Assembly: GCA_964344295.1 (NCBI GenBank)
Contig: CAYFMR010000001.1
Coordinates: 124,001 to 188,000, forward strand
Direction: 5' to 3'
Source: JAAYFJ01 sp964344295
GTDB lineage: Bacteria > Bacillota > Clostridia > Tissierellales > Peptoniphilaceae
DNA length: 64,000 bases
In this document: positions 1 through 8,074 of the stretch, one piece after another
Position numbering within the stretch: the stretch's first letter is position 1
How the letters are laid out: each line of letters starts with the position of its first letter
Translations under genes and position numbers: made by a program
The notes under the pieces: model-generated
What the model saw: only the letters and a program-made list of their open reading frames with translations
The model's database searches: none
What the model was told of the DNA's origin: nothing

Positions 1-2021
1 CGCCAAAGTTTTGCATTCAATGTCTCAGTTTTTACCATTGAATGAAAAACAGTATTAATTTCATGAATTTTTTTATAGCCTTTTGGTGCATCCAATCCGG
101 GCAGGACGCGAACCTCCATGATTTCATGAAAAGGCGGAAAGCCGGTCATTTGACGCACGCGAAGCTCTTCTAAGTAAAAATGCGGATAATCGTGGGACGC
201 TCCTTTTTGAATCGCGTAGTGCTCTGGCAAATAGGTTTGTAAAATCACTTGACCTTGATCACTGTGCCTACCTGATCTTCCTGCCATTTGCGTGATCAAC
301 TGAAAAGTCTTTTCTGCCGCATCATATTGAGGAATCAATAAGCTGAGATCTGCTGCTAAAATCCCCACTGTGTCTACCAGTGGAAAATCATGACCTTTGG
401 CAATCATCTGAGTACCTATCAAAATATCTGCCTGACCTTCTCGCATTTTTTGCACGATTTCTTCATGACTACCTTTTTGTCTTGTCGTGTCATGATCCAT
501 GCGCATCGTAACAGCCTGGGGAAACTGTTCCTTCACAGCTGAGACAACTTGTTCAGTGCCAATGCCAAAATACCGTATCGTCGAACTGCCACACACTGGG
601 CACACTGTCGGGGCCATGGTTTTATAGCCACACAAATGACAAACTAGAGACTTTTCATGCCTATGGTATGTCAGCGTTTGCCCATCATGAGGACAGCGCA
701 TCACATGACCACAACTGCGACAAGAGACAAAGGTTGAAAATCCACGACGATTCATCAGAAGCATAGATTGTCTTTTCTCTTCCAAAGTATTCTTTACACA
801 ATCATGGAGTTTTCGGCTAATGATGGAGCGATTTCCTTCTTTTAATTCCTCTCGCATATCCACCACCTCTACAGGCGGAAGAGGATATTTGCCAAAGCGT
901 TCCTTTAATGTCCATATCTTCATATGGCTATCCTTAGTCGCACGATACATCCAAGACACTTTTGGCGTCGCACTGCCTAGAACAACCTTGGCTTCTTGAA
1001 GATTCGATCGCAGCAATGCCATTTCGCATATATCATATCCTTGGCTTTCCAGAGGTTCATAAGCGCCATCATGCATCTCATCAATGATCACCAGGCCTAA
1101 GTCTTTCATTGGAGCCAAAAGTCCGGATCGAACGCCTACCGCCACCCGGATATCGCCATTAAAAAGTCCCTTCCAATCCTCTAGCCTTTCGCCTCTTGCC
1201 GTTCGATGATGAATAACCGCAATCTCGCCCTCCACATGAGGCCGAATTCGTTGTATCATTTGGGGAATCAAACCAATTTCCGGTACCATAATTAAAACTT
1301 GTTTATTTTGTGCCAGTACAGATCGTAGTAAGCCGATATACACTTCTGTCTTGCCACTGGATGTCACCCCGTAAAGCATATGCCATGACAACGAACTTTG
1401 GATAATGCCTTCCATAACAGTGTGTTGTGATGGATTTAAAGCAGGCGGGGCACAGACCCTTTCCTCTATGGTGACAGTTTCTATATACCCATTTTTTATC
1501 ATACTTTGATATACACTGGGTGGAGTATAATACATTTCATGCATCGTTTTAACATCTAACGGTCCATTCATTAAAAGCGCTGCCACTCTTCGCTGCGCGC
1601 GGTAATGATGAGGAATTTCATCCATCGCTACTGTCAAGCGATATACCGGATTTACTGTTTGTTGTTGATGTAAAACTAGCTGCCCTTCTTCGGTGACGTG
1701 ATATACATCATGTGCTGCAGGTGGCAAAAAATAGTTCAACGACTGCCCCCATGGTAAAAAATATTCTTTTACCATCTTCCGAAATAGGGTCAACATCGCA
1801 TCAGGCAGCACTGCACTGCCATCGATGGCTTGCTTTACCATTTTACTACGAAACTTTGGTTTGCACACTTCTTGCAAAACGAGCGCAACTGCCTCACGAT
1901 TATGATTGCCAAACGGAACCACCACCCGGCCACCGATGGGTAGCTTCTCCTTTGAGGCATATGTATAGGCTGTTTTGGCCGTCGTATGTGCTGTGAGCAT
2001 CACCACTTCGTAATATCGCAT
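1..2021 (-). CDS. priA: Primosomal protein N' (replication restart helicase PriA), 3' end cut by window edge
   Basis: The visible 673 residues run in frame to the window edge; family lengths near 730-800 suggest 60-130 residues are missing. PriA recognises stalled forks and reloads the replisome through its 3'-5' helicase. Seen: Walker A GVTSSGKTEVY, Walker B as DEMH where the family usually has DEEH, the SAT motif GSATPKVSW, and the motif V/VI region IGTQMIAKGHDF and QMAGRSGR. The cysteine insert reads CRSCG, CPHDG, CHLCG, CPVCG, so one of the usual eight zinc ligands (second Cys of CPxC) is Asp. The ATG at 2021 is preceded by GAAAGGAAACG. It is the last gene of the yicC-gmk-rpoZ-coaBC unit and follows a hairpin. 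Identity is certain; the functional effect of the substitutions is unknown. Confidence 0.96.
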   Translation of the reverse strand, partial: MRYYEVVMLTAHTTAKTAYTYASKEKLPIGGRVVVPFGNHNREAVALVLQEVCKPKFRSKMVKQAIDGSAVLPDAMLTLFRKMVKEYFLPWGQSLNYFLPPAAHDVYHVTEEGQLVLHQQQTVNPVYRLTVAMDEIPHHYRAQRRVAALLMNGPLDVKTMHEMYYTPPSVYQSMIKNGYIETVTIEERVCAPPALNPSQHTVMEGIIQSSLSWHMLYGVTSSGKTEVYIGLLRSVLAQNKQVLIMVPEIGLIPQMIQRIRPHVEGEIAVIHHRTARGERLEDWKGLFNGDIRVAVGVRSGLLAPMKDLGLVIIDEMHDGAYEPLESQGYDICEMALLRSNLQEAKVVLGSATPKVSWMYRATKDSHMKIWTLKERFGKYPLPPVEVVDMREELKEGNRSIISRKLHDCVKNTLEEKRQSMLLMNRRGFSTFVSCRSCGHVMRCPHDGQTLTYHRHEKSLVCHLCGYKTMAPTVCPVCGSSTIRYFGIGTEQVVSAVKEQFPQAVTMRMDHDTTRQKGSHEEIVQKMREGQADILIGTQMIAKGHDFPLVDTVGILAADLSLLIPQYDAAEKTFQLITQMAGRSGRHSDQGQVILQTYLPEHYAIQKGASHDYPHFYLEELRVRQMTGFPPFHEIMEVRVLPGLDAPKGYKKIHEINTVFHSMVKTETLNAKLW

Positions 2022-2039
2022 GGTCGTTTCCTTTCAAAA

Positions 2040-2061
2040 GGCCGCTCCTTAAGGGGCGGCC
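2040..2061 (-). terminator. Hairpin between coaBC and priA
   Basis: A 9-bp GC-rich stem with one G-T pair and a four-base TTAA loop is followed on the minus strand by TTTTG. It lies after the coaBC stop and overlaps the region just before the priA ribosome-binding site, so it may be a partial terminator or attenuator that lowers priA expression. The T-run is short. Confidence 0.5.
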
Positions 2062-2069
2062 ACAGGTTT

Positions 2070-3287
2070 TTATTTCCTTTGATCCAACAAATTTTTTACA
2101 CGATCGACAATGATTCGAGCAACATCTTGCTTAGCCATCTTATCATAGGTCAACTGTTCTCCCTGCGGGGTCAGAATGGTAATGATATTCGTGTCTTGTT
2201 TGAAACCAGCCCCTTCAGTTGTCAGGTTGTTGGCTACGATAAAATCCAAGTTTTTTTTCTTAATTTTTGCGGTGGCATTTTCTATCACATCATTCGTCTC
2301 AGCCGCAAAGCCCACCAGTATTTGCTTGCTTTTGCGCTTACCGATCGTTGCTGCTACATCTGGGTTTGGTATAAAATCAAGATGCAAACCATCGTCACCC
2401 TGATTGTCTTTTTTGATTTTTTGAGTTGCGACCGTGGCCGGCCTATAGTCTAATGGTGCTGCCGGCATAATGACTACGTCCGCCTCGTCAAATCGAGCTT
2501 CTACTGCTGCGAGTAATTCTCGTGTAGTTTTGATTGTAACCAATTCTTCCACGTGAGGCTCCGGATTAGAAGTGTAGCCCTTAATTAGCGTGACACGAGC
2601 TCCTCGCATCCTAGCTTCCTTCGCAATAGCATAGCCCATTTTTCCACTTGAATGGTTTGTTAAATAGCGCACAGGATCCAGCGGCTCCATAGTGGGGCCA
2701 GCCGTCACAATGAAATGATATCCAGACAAATCCTTGAGCGTAATTGCATACTCCATTTCTTCCACAATTGCTTGTGGCTCAGGCATCTTCCCTTCTCCAA
2801 CATCTCCGCAAGCTAGAAGACCGCTTGCTGGTGTGAGAACTCGGTAGCCAAATACACTTAGTTTCTTCACATTTTCCTGTGTTGCCTGATGTTTCCACAT
2901 GGCCGTGTTCATTGCAGGAACAACCATTTTTGGTCCTTCATAAGCTAATGCTACCGTAGTGATTAAATTATCTGCTATGCCGTGGGCTAATTTGGCCATA
3001 GTATTTGCCGTAGCGGGACAGATCACCAGCAGATCCGCCCATTTAGCCAATGAGATATGTTCCACATCCATCACTTGCGGCAAGGAGAATTGGCTCGTGT
3101 GTACAGGACGTTGTGACATCGTTTGCATTGTCAAAGGAGTGATAAACGCTTCAGCCCCTTCCGTCATCATCACTTCCACTTCCGCGCCTAGTTTTTTCAA
3201 CAAGCTGACCAGGTGGGCCACTTTGTACGCCGCAATGCCACCAGTCATGCCGATAAGAATATGCTTACCTTTTAAACGGCTCATCAT
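2070..3287 (-). CDS. coaBC: Bifunctional phosphopantothenoylcysteine decarboxylase / phosphopantothenate-cysteine ligase
   Basis: Makes 4'-phosphopantetheine from 4'-phosphopantothenate and cysteine (coenzyme A pathway, cytosol). The 405 residues carry an N-terminal flavoprotein CoaC domain (about 1-180) with GMTGGIAAYK, the His of VEHISLAKWAD, PAMN and the mobile loop Cys in GLLACGDVGEGKM. The C-terminal CoaB domain (about 190-400) has TAGPTMEPLDPVRYLTNHSS and the ligase segment starting at KIKK. The start ATG overlaps the rpoZ stop (ATGA-type overlap, 4 bases), typical of translational coupling. The order gmk-rpoZ-coaBC-priA is the classic Firmicutes arrangement. Confidence 0.97.
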   Translation of the reverse strand: MMSRLKGKHILIGMTGGIAAYKVAHLVSLLKKLGAEVEVMMTEGAEAFITPLTMQTMSQRPVHTSQFSLPQVMDVEHISLAKWADLLVICPATANTMAKLAHGIADNLITTVALAYEGPKMVVPAMNTAMWKHQATQENVKKLSVFGYRVLTPASGLLACGDVGEGKMPEPQAIVEEMEYAITLKDLSGYHFIVTAGPTMEPLDPVRYLTNHSSGKMGYAIAKEARMRGARVTLIKGYTSNPEPHVEELVTIKTTRELLAAVEARFDEADVVIMPAAPLDYRPATVATQKIKKDNQGDDGLHLDFIPNPDVAATIGKRKSKQILVGFAAETNDVIENATAKIKKKNLDFIVANNLTTEGAGFKQDTNIITILTPQGEQLTYDKMAKQDVARIIVDRVKNLLDQRK

Positions 3288-3598
3288 ACATCCTCTTCTA
3301 TATCAGTTTCTGCTTCCAAGGCCCCTTCCATATCCATTGCCTCTTCCAGCTCTTTAGCTAACTTAAGCTGACGTTCTTTCTCACGATATTCGGCATCACT
3401 CATGGGCTCTCCAAAGATCACGTCTTGATCCAGAACCTCCATCATCGCCACCGTCACCGGATTTTCGACCCCTTCGTTTACTGCGATCAACGGGTCACTA
3501 CCTTCTACTAATTGGCGTGCACGCTTTGACACTAGCATCACCAAAGCATAGCGACTATCGGTAATCGCTTCAATTTCTTTGAAAGATGGAATTAACAT
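3284..3598 (-). CDS. rpoZ: DNA-directed RNA polymerase omega subunit
   Basis: Small RNA polymerase subunit that helps beta' fold and assemble. The N-terminal half (MLIPSFKEIEAITDSRYALV, then VSKRARQL) matches the omega core, including the SRYALVMLVSKRAR helix. The 104-residue protein is longer than the usual 65-90 because of an acidic, Glu-rich C-terminal tail from about residue 65. GGAGG sits 5 bases before the ATG. It lies 8 bases after gmk and overlaps coaBC by 4 bases. Confidence 0.93.
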   Translation of the reverse strand: MLIPSFKEIEAITDSRYALVMLVSKRARQLVEGSDPLIAVNEGVENPVTVAMMEVLDQDVIFGEPMSDAEYREKERQLKLAKELEEAMDMEGALEAETDIEEDV

Positions 3599-3606
3599 AA
3601 AACCTC

Positions 3607-4179
3607 CTAATTACGATATCTCTCAGCCAACACTATAGCATTCAATGCTTTTTGGGCTTCTTCCAATACATCATTGACTATCACATAATCGTACTGATCT
3701 TGATACGTCATTTCTTCTCTAGCATTAAATACCCGCTTGGCAATGACATCAGGTTCATCTGTACCACGTGTAATCAATCGTTTCTCTAATTCTTTCAATG
3801 ACGGTGGTGCAATAAAAACAAACACGGCCGGAATGTCCAGTTTTTTCAGTTGCATCGCACCTTGTACATCAATCTCTAAAAGCACTACTAAGCCGCATGC
3901 AATAGCCTCTTCCACTGCTTTTTTAGGTGTGCCATAGTAATTGTCATGCACTTTAGCGTATTCCAGAAACTCCTGGTTTTGAATCGCTTTTTCAAACTCT
4001 TCTTTCGTGAGAAAGAAATAGTTGACCCCATCTATTTCTCCTTTTCGCATAGGGCGGGTCGTAGCTGAAATAGAATACTGTACATCGGCGTTTTGACACA
4101 ATAAAGACTCACACAAAGTTCCTTTCCCTGATCCAGAAGGACCACTCACGACTAATAAATACCCTTTATTTGTTGCCAT
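3607..4179 (-). CDS. gmk: Guanylate kinase
   Basis: Phosphorylates GMP to GDP with ATP. The 190 residues begin with the P-loop SGPSGSGKGT (about 12-21), followed by the GMP-binding segment SATTRPMRKGEIDGVNYFF and the catalytic EIDVQGAMQL region. The length is standard. It sits between yicC (8 bases) and rpoZ (8 bases). In many Firmicutes remA lies between yicC and gmk; here there is no room for it. Confidence 0.98.
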   Translation of the reverse strand: MATNKGYLLVVSGPSGSGKGTLCESLLCQNADVQYSISATTRPMRKGEIDGVNYFFLTKEEFEKAIQNQEFLEYAKVHDNYYGTPKKAVEEAIACGLVVLLEIDVQGAMQLKKLDIPAVFVFIAPPSLKELEKRLITRGTDEPDVIAKRVFNAREEMTYQDQYDYVIVNDVLEEAQKALNAIVLAERYRN

Positions 4180-4187
4180 GCTATCAC

Positions 4188-5069
4188 CTATACTAAATTT
4201 TGAATCTGTTCTCTCATTTTTTCAATTTCTGTTTTCATCTCAATCACCAATGTGGCAATGTCTTGATGAGATACCTTTGATCCAATCGTATTCGTTTCGC
4301 GGTTCATCTCTTGAACAATGAAGTCTAAAGTACGTCCTACCGGCTGATTTTTAACCACTGTCTCACGAAACTGTCCTATGTGACTGTAAAGACGATTGAG
4401 TTCTTCTTCGATGTTCATCTTGTCAGCTAGATAAGCAATTTCATTTTCTAAGCGGTCCTCATCTAACCTAGTCTCCTCGGACAACAAAGCATTGATTCGC
4501 TCTTCCATCTTGGCAAAGACCTCTTTTGGCGCATTTTCGCTAAGTCTTTGCACTTGCTTCGTCATTTCTTCCAAGTGATCAGTACGTTTTAAAAGTTCAT
4601 CCGTTAACGCCTTGCCTTCTATACTACGCATAGACCAAAGCGCTTGCATTGCTTGCTCTATTGCCCGAAGCAGTAACATCTCCATGCTTTTTTCATCCAA
4701 CTCTTTTTGCCGGCTTACCAATACCTCTGGTAAACGTGCGACAAAGGCTAAATTTACATCTTCGTCAAACTGCAGAGATGTTTTTAATGTATCAATGGCT
4801 TTTAAATACTCTTGCGCCAATGCGAGATCTGCGGACACCGTCACCGTACTTTCTTCCAAAGCCTGGTATTCCAAGCTAATATCGTATTTTCCCCGTTCTC
4901 CATGTTCTTTCATATAACGGCGTACCACCGGCTCTAAAAAAGACAGCGTACGAGGGGCGCGCACATACACTTCTTGATAGCGATGATTAATGCTTTTTAT
5001 TTCAACGGTCATTTGAAAGGCCTCGTTAGAAGCCGTTGCACGACCGAATCCAGTCATACTATTAGCCAT
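4188..5069 (-). CDS. yicC: YicC/YloC family endoribonuclease
   Basis: First gene of the gmk-rpoZ-coaBC-priA unit. The 293 residues start with MANSMTGFGRA, the family signature, and end with the conserved VEMKTEIEKMREQIQNLV helix after SHQDIATLV. Homologues cleave RNA and influence sRNA turnover in E. coli and mRNA in Bacillus; the role here is inferred. The ATG follows a GGGGGAAATC site and a promoter reading leftward at 5097-5125. Confidence 0.92.
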   Translation of the reverse strand: MANSMTGFGRATASNEAFQMTVEIKSINHRYQEVYVRAPRTLSFLEPVVRRYMKEHGERGKYDISLEYQALEESTVTVSADLALAQEYLKAIDTLKTSLQFDEDVNLAFVARLPEVLVSRQKELDEKSMEMLLLRAIEQAMQALWSMRSIEGKALTDELLKRTDHLEEMTKQVQRLSENAPKEVFAKMEERINALLSEETRLDEDRLENEIAYLADKMNIEEELNRLYSHIGQFRETVVKNQPVGRTLDFIVQEMNRETNTIGSKVSHQDIATLVIEMKTEIEKMREQIQNLV

Positions 5070-5096
5070 GATTTCCCCCTTTTTATTTATTCACTT

Positions 5097-5125
5097 AATA
5101 TATCAAAAAAATCCCTGTTTTTCAA
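5097..5125 (-). promoter_or_regulatory. SigA-type promoter of the yicC-priA operon
   Basis: On the minus strand, TTGAAA (5120-5125), a 17-base spacer and TATATT (5097-5102) lie about 28 bases upstream of the yicC start. Divergent from rqcH. Confidence 0.7.
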
Positions 5126-5143
5126 CTTTTGACGACTACTGAC

Positions 5144-5171
5144 TTTACTTTGAGTCATATTTTGATACAAT
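5144..5171 (+). promoter_or_regulatory. Possible promoter of rqcH
   Basis: TTTACT (5144-5149), a 16-base spacer and TACAAT (5166-5171). The predicted start of transcription falls very close to the AAAGGAGG ribosome-binding site, leaving almost no leader, so this assignment is weak. Confidence 0.35.
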
Positions 5172-5188
5172 ACAAAAGGAGGTGGCTT

Positions 5189-6895
5189 ATGCCTTTTGAT
5201 GGATTTTTTACTCGTGCACTCACCGATGAAATGCAAACCTATGTCGGTCGACGTGTCGACCGTATTTATCAACCGAAAGATGATACCATTAGCCTGACAT
5301 TAGGTCGCGGTACATATCTGGTTTTATGTATTAATCCCAGTGCACCACGCTTCTATGTCACTACGACACCGTTTACAAACCCTATGACACCGCCTTCTTT
5401 TTGCATGCTTTTACGCAAGCACTTACAGGGTGGATTTTTGGCTGGTATCGAACAACTGGAAAATGATCGCATCATCGCATTTCACTTTACCTCTTCCAAT
5501 GAACTGGGCTATCAGGTAAAAAAGACTTTGATGATGGAAGTTATGGGAAAACACTCAAATTTGATTTTAATCGACACAGGTACACATGAGATTCATGATG
5601 CATTAAAGCGAGTCAACAAAGATATGAGCCGTATTAGGCAACTATTACCAGGGGAAATCTATGACCATTCATCTGTTATGGGCAATAAACAAAATCCTTT
5701 TTCATCCACGGTGCTGCCATCCCATATACTTCCGCGCTCATCAAAAAGCCTTTGGCGGAGTATCATGGATACCTACATGGGTTTTAGCCCTGTAACAGCC
5801 CGTCATATCGCTTTAAGTGCCACATTAGACCCTGCTATTGAAGTTTCCTTCCTTACCACAACGCAATGGGCCGCAGTAGATCAGGCCTTTTTGCACTTTT
5901 TAGAACCTCAGCCTGTCAGTCCACTGATCTATCACCCTACAAGTGAAAAAAAACCAGAAGATTTTTACTACACACATCTTCTCCCACTCGAAACACTTGC
6001 TACGAAAAGCTATGATAACTTGAGTCAGGTCGTCGAAGTTTTTTTTGCTACTAAGCTCGATGAAATGCGTAAGTCCCAAAGAACTCAGGACTTAACAAAA
6101 CAAATCAAATCCCTACGTGATCGACAAAAGACAAAACTGGATACATTGACAGCCGAACTGGATGAATCTAGGCTACGGGATACCTTCCGACTTTATGGCG
6201 ATTTACTTTCTTCTAACCTTCATCTTCTTAAACCACATCAAACTGAAGTCGCTCTTCCCAACTACTATGATCCTGAGATGACCCTTATCACGATTCCACT
6301 AGATCCGACCCTATCTCCCAGTGCTAATGCCCAGTACTACTACAAAAAATACCAAAAACTAAGAAAAGCAGAATCCCATCTCATACAACAGCTACAGCAG
6401 ACGCAAACCAAATTATCTTATCTAGAAAACGCCTTGTTTGACCTCACACTTGTTGAACAAGATGACGCACTGGAGGACATCAAAGCGGGACTTTATGAGG
6501 CCGGCTTCATCCACAAACGTCCTGCCAAAAAAGAGCAAAAGAAAAAACACTCATCCCCTCTCACTTTTACATCCCCCAATGGTTTTTCGGTCCTCGTCGG
6601 CCGTAACAGCCGAGAAAATGACCGTCTCACCTTCAAACTAAGTCATAAAGAAGATTTGTGGTTCCACGTCCAGGACTACCCAGGATCTCATGTAATTTTG
6701 CGTACAGAGGGGGGCATTCCGCAAGAAGAAGACTTATTATTTGCTGCGCAGCTAGCAGCTCAATACTCCACACTCAAATGGAACACGCATATAGCTGTTG
6801 ACTACACAAAAAGACGCTATGTGAGGCGCATGCCTCAAGGCGGTCTTGGATTGGTTCATTATGATCACCAGCAAACCCTTATCATAAAATCATAA
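5189..6895 (+). CDS. rqcH: Rqc2 homologue RqcH (NFACT protein, FbpA family)
   Basis: Ribosome-associated quality-control factor that binds obstructed 50S-peptidyl-tRNA complexes and directs C-terminal alanine tailing of stalled peptides. The 568-residue protein has the NFACT-N domain at the start (MPFDGFFTRAL), the Asp93-Arg94 pair in ENDRIIAF that matches the essential DR of Bacillus RqcH, a coiled-coil middle (about 290-440), and the NFACT-R domain with DLWFHVQDYPGSHVIL near residue 500. The start at 5189 is chosen because AAAGGAGG ends 6 bases upstream and the family begins with M-x-F/L-D-G; a longer reading to 5129 lacks both. It stands alone, divergent from yicC, and ends in a bidirectional terminator. 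ClpP and ClpX, which degrade Ala-tailed peptides, are also encoded in the window. Confidence 0.95.
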   Translation: MPFDGFFTRALTDEMQTYVGRRVDRIYQPKDDTISLTLGRGTYLVLCINPSAPRFYVTTTPFTNPMTPPSFCMLLRKHLQGGFLAGIEQLENDRIIAFHFTSSNELGYQVKKTLMMEVMGKHSNLILIDTGTHEIHDALKRVNKDMSRIRQLLPGEIYDHSSVMGNKQNPFSSTVLPSHILPRSSKSLWRSIMDTYMGFSPVTARHIALSATLDPAIEVSFLTTTQWAAVDQAFLHFLEPQPVSPLIYHPTSEKKPEDFYYTHLLPLETLATKSYDNLSQVVEVFFATKLDEMRKSQRTQDLTKQIKSLRDRQKTKLDTLTAELDESRLRDTFRLYGDLLSSNLHLLKPHQTEVALPNYYDPEMTLITIPLDPTLSPSANAQYYYKKYQKLRKAESHLIQQLQQTQTKLSYLENALFDLTLVEQDDALEDIKAGLYEAGFIHKRPAKKEQKKKHSSPLTFTSPNGFSVLVGRNSRENDRLTFKLSHKEDLWFHVQDYPGSHVILRTEGGIPQEEDLLFAAQLAAQYSTLKWNTHIAVDYTKRRYVRRMPQGGLGLVHYDHQQTLIIKS

Positions 6896-6935
6896 TCTAA
6901 ACCCCCGCTTGATGATCTAGCAGGGGTTTAGATTA
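6894..6935. terminator. Bidirectional terminator between rqcH and the YqfO-like gene
   Basis: A long near-perfect inverted repeat (AATCTAAACCCC ... GGGGTTTAGATT) with a loop around TGATGATCT. It overlaps the stop codons of both convergent genes, so one structure serves both strands. Confidence 0.85.
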
Positions 6936-7236
6936 ATGGTATAAAATTAATGACAGGGGTTTCATAAGGGTGATTCCTACGGATGATTGATTCACATACC
7001 TCTTTTTGATGGTCTAAGATGCGAAACTCTAATTGTAACTCTCGCACTTGGCTACACTTTCCTAGAGTCCCTTCATAGGGTCGAGCCCCTTCCAAGGGCC
7101 GCCAATGACCTATGACTTCCATCGATGTATATGCATAATCATAAGAACCTCCTGCTAATAATCCTTGGGCATGTAAAGCCTCGATTAACTTTTCCTCTGC
7201 CTCCACAGGAATAAATACCTCCACCTTGTAGTGCAT
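6928..7236 (-). CDS. Stand-alone YqfO/NIF3 insert-domain protein (CutA/PII-like fold)
   Basis: The 102 residues resemble the domain inserted in the middle of NIF3/YqfO (DUF34) proteins. Seen: the N-terminal YKVEVFIPVEAEEKLIEALH strand-helix, G-SYDYAYTSMEVIGHWRPL, the GKCSQVRELQLEF strand and the C-terminal HPYETPVINFIPL. The flanking dinuclear-metal halves of NIF3 are absent. Such free-standing versions occur in many bacteria but have no agreed function; a regulatory or small-molecule-binding role is only inferred from the PII-like fold. It lies 35 bases downstream of the SanA-like gene on the same strand, with AGGAGGATTATATG at the start. Confidence 0.8.
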   Translation of the reverse strand: MHYKVEVFIPVEAEEKLIEALHAQGLLAGGSYDYAYTSMEVIGHWRPLEGARPYEGTLGKCSQVRELQLEFRILDHQKEVCESIIRRNHPYETPVINFIPLI

Positions 7237-7271
7237 ATAATCCTCCTTATAGAATCATTATACAACACCAA

Positions 7272-7934
7272 TCATTTCTCATCAAATGTCATCGTTCCAT
7301 CTCCTCGAATATCCATAGGTGGGCCAAGCACAGGGTCTGGCCGCCATAGTATCACCCACACAGCTTTATTTCTCGCACCTATTTCCCTTAACGTTCTCAT
7401 GAATTGGCCCGGATACTGCTTCGTATCACAGGAAACGCCCTTAGCATCTAATCCGATTTTCTTTGCCATATACAGTGCTCGAGACAAGTGGTATCGCTGT
7501 GTGACAATCACAATACTTTCACATTGAAACACCTCTTTGGCACGCACCATAGAGGCATAGGTATTAAGTCCTGCATGATCCAAAAAAAGATCTTCTTGGG
7601 GCACGCCTAGATCGAGCATATATTGCTTCATTGCATTGACCTCATCATAGCTACGTCTTCCATGATCTCCTGATAGCAATAACTTCGGCGCTACTCCTTG
7701 ATGATAAAGCTCCAATCCTTGATCCAAGCGTTCGCGGAGCATCGGTGTGGGACGTCCATCTTCATAAACCCCAGCTCCCAAAACCAAAATGGCATTGTAA
7801 TGACGAGTTATATCCTGAGCTTTCACGATATCTTTAGCCCCTTTATGATCGACCATGAAACTGATGCCCAAGGAGAATATAATTAAAAACAGAGCCATCG
7901 AACAAATCCATTTCCAACCTTTCGAGTGCATCAT
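7272..7934 (-). CDS. SanA/YdcF-like DUF218 membrane-anchored protein
   Basis: The 220 residues have one N-terminal transmembrane segment (about 7-27) followed by a DUF218 domain: NAILVLGAGVYEDGRPTPML, LLLSGDHGR, NTYASMVRAKEVF and VTQRYHLSRALYMAKK. The family includes E. coli SanA and YdcF; SanA affects envelope permeability to vancomycin, and the biochemical activity is unsettled. Two adjacent ATG codons (7934 and 7931) follow a GAGGGGG run; I used the first. It probably forms a two-gene unit with the YqfO-like gene. Confidence 0.85.
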   Translation of the reverse strand: MMHSKGWKWICSMALFLIIFSLGISFMVDHKGAKDIVKAQDITRHYNAILVLGAGVYEDGRPTPMLRERLDQGLELYHQGVAPKLLLSGDHGRRSYDEVNAMKQYMLDLGVPQEDLFLDHAGLNTYASMVRAKEVFQCESIVIVTQRYHLSRALYMAKKIGLDAKGVSCDTKQYPGQFMRTLREIGARNKAVWVILWRPDPVLGPPMDIRGDGTMTFDEK

Positions 7935-8035
7935 GCGCCCGCCCCCTCTCTATAAATGAATGGCAAATGCCCATCTTGAAAATAATCCATGCAAAGTTCA
8001 AGATAGTTCATATTCACCACGTTTCAATTTTAAGA

Positions 8036-8067
8036 CATAAAAACTCCCCTTGTTACAAGGGGAGTTT
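8036..8067 (-). terminator. Intrinsic terminator of secG-hppA
   Basis: Perfect 12-bp stem (AAACTCCCCTTG / CAAGGGGAGTTT) with a three-base loop. On the minus strand it is followed by TT continuing the T-run into TATGTC. It lies 7 bases after the hppA stop. Confidence 0.9.
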
Positions 8068-8074
8068 GAACATT

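Noticed and set aside
1712..2453. Plus-strand open frames opposite priA and coaBC
   Set aside because: No family similarity, no ribosome-binding sites, and both overlap conserved genes.
5129..5188. Upstream extension of rqcH
   Set aside because: The added residues precede the AAAGGAGG site and lack similarity to NFACT proteins.
5087..5272. Small minus-strand frame over the rqcH start
   Set aside because: It covers the divergent promoter region and the start of a conserved gene; product unlike any protein.
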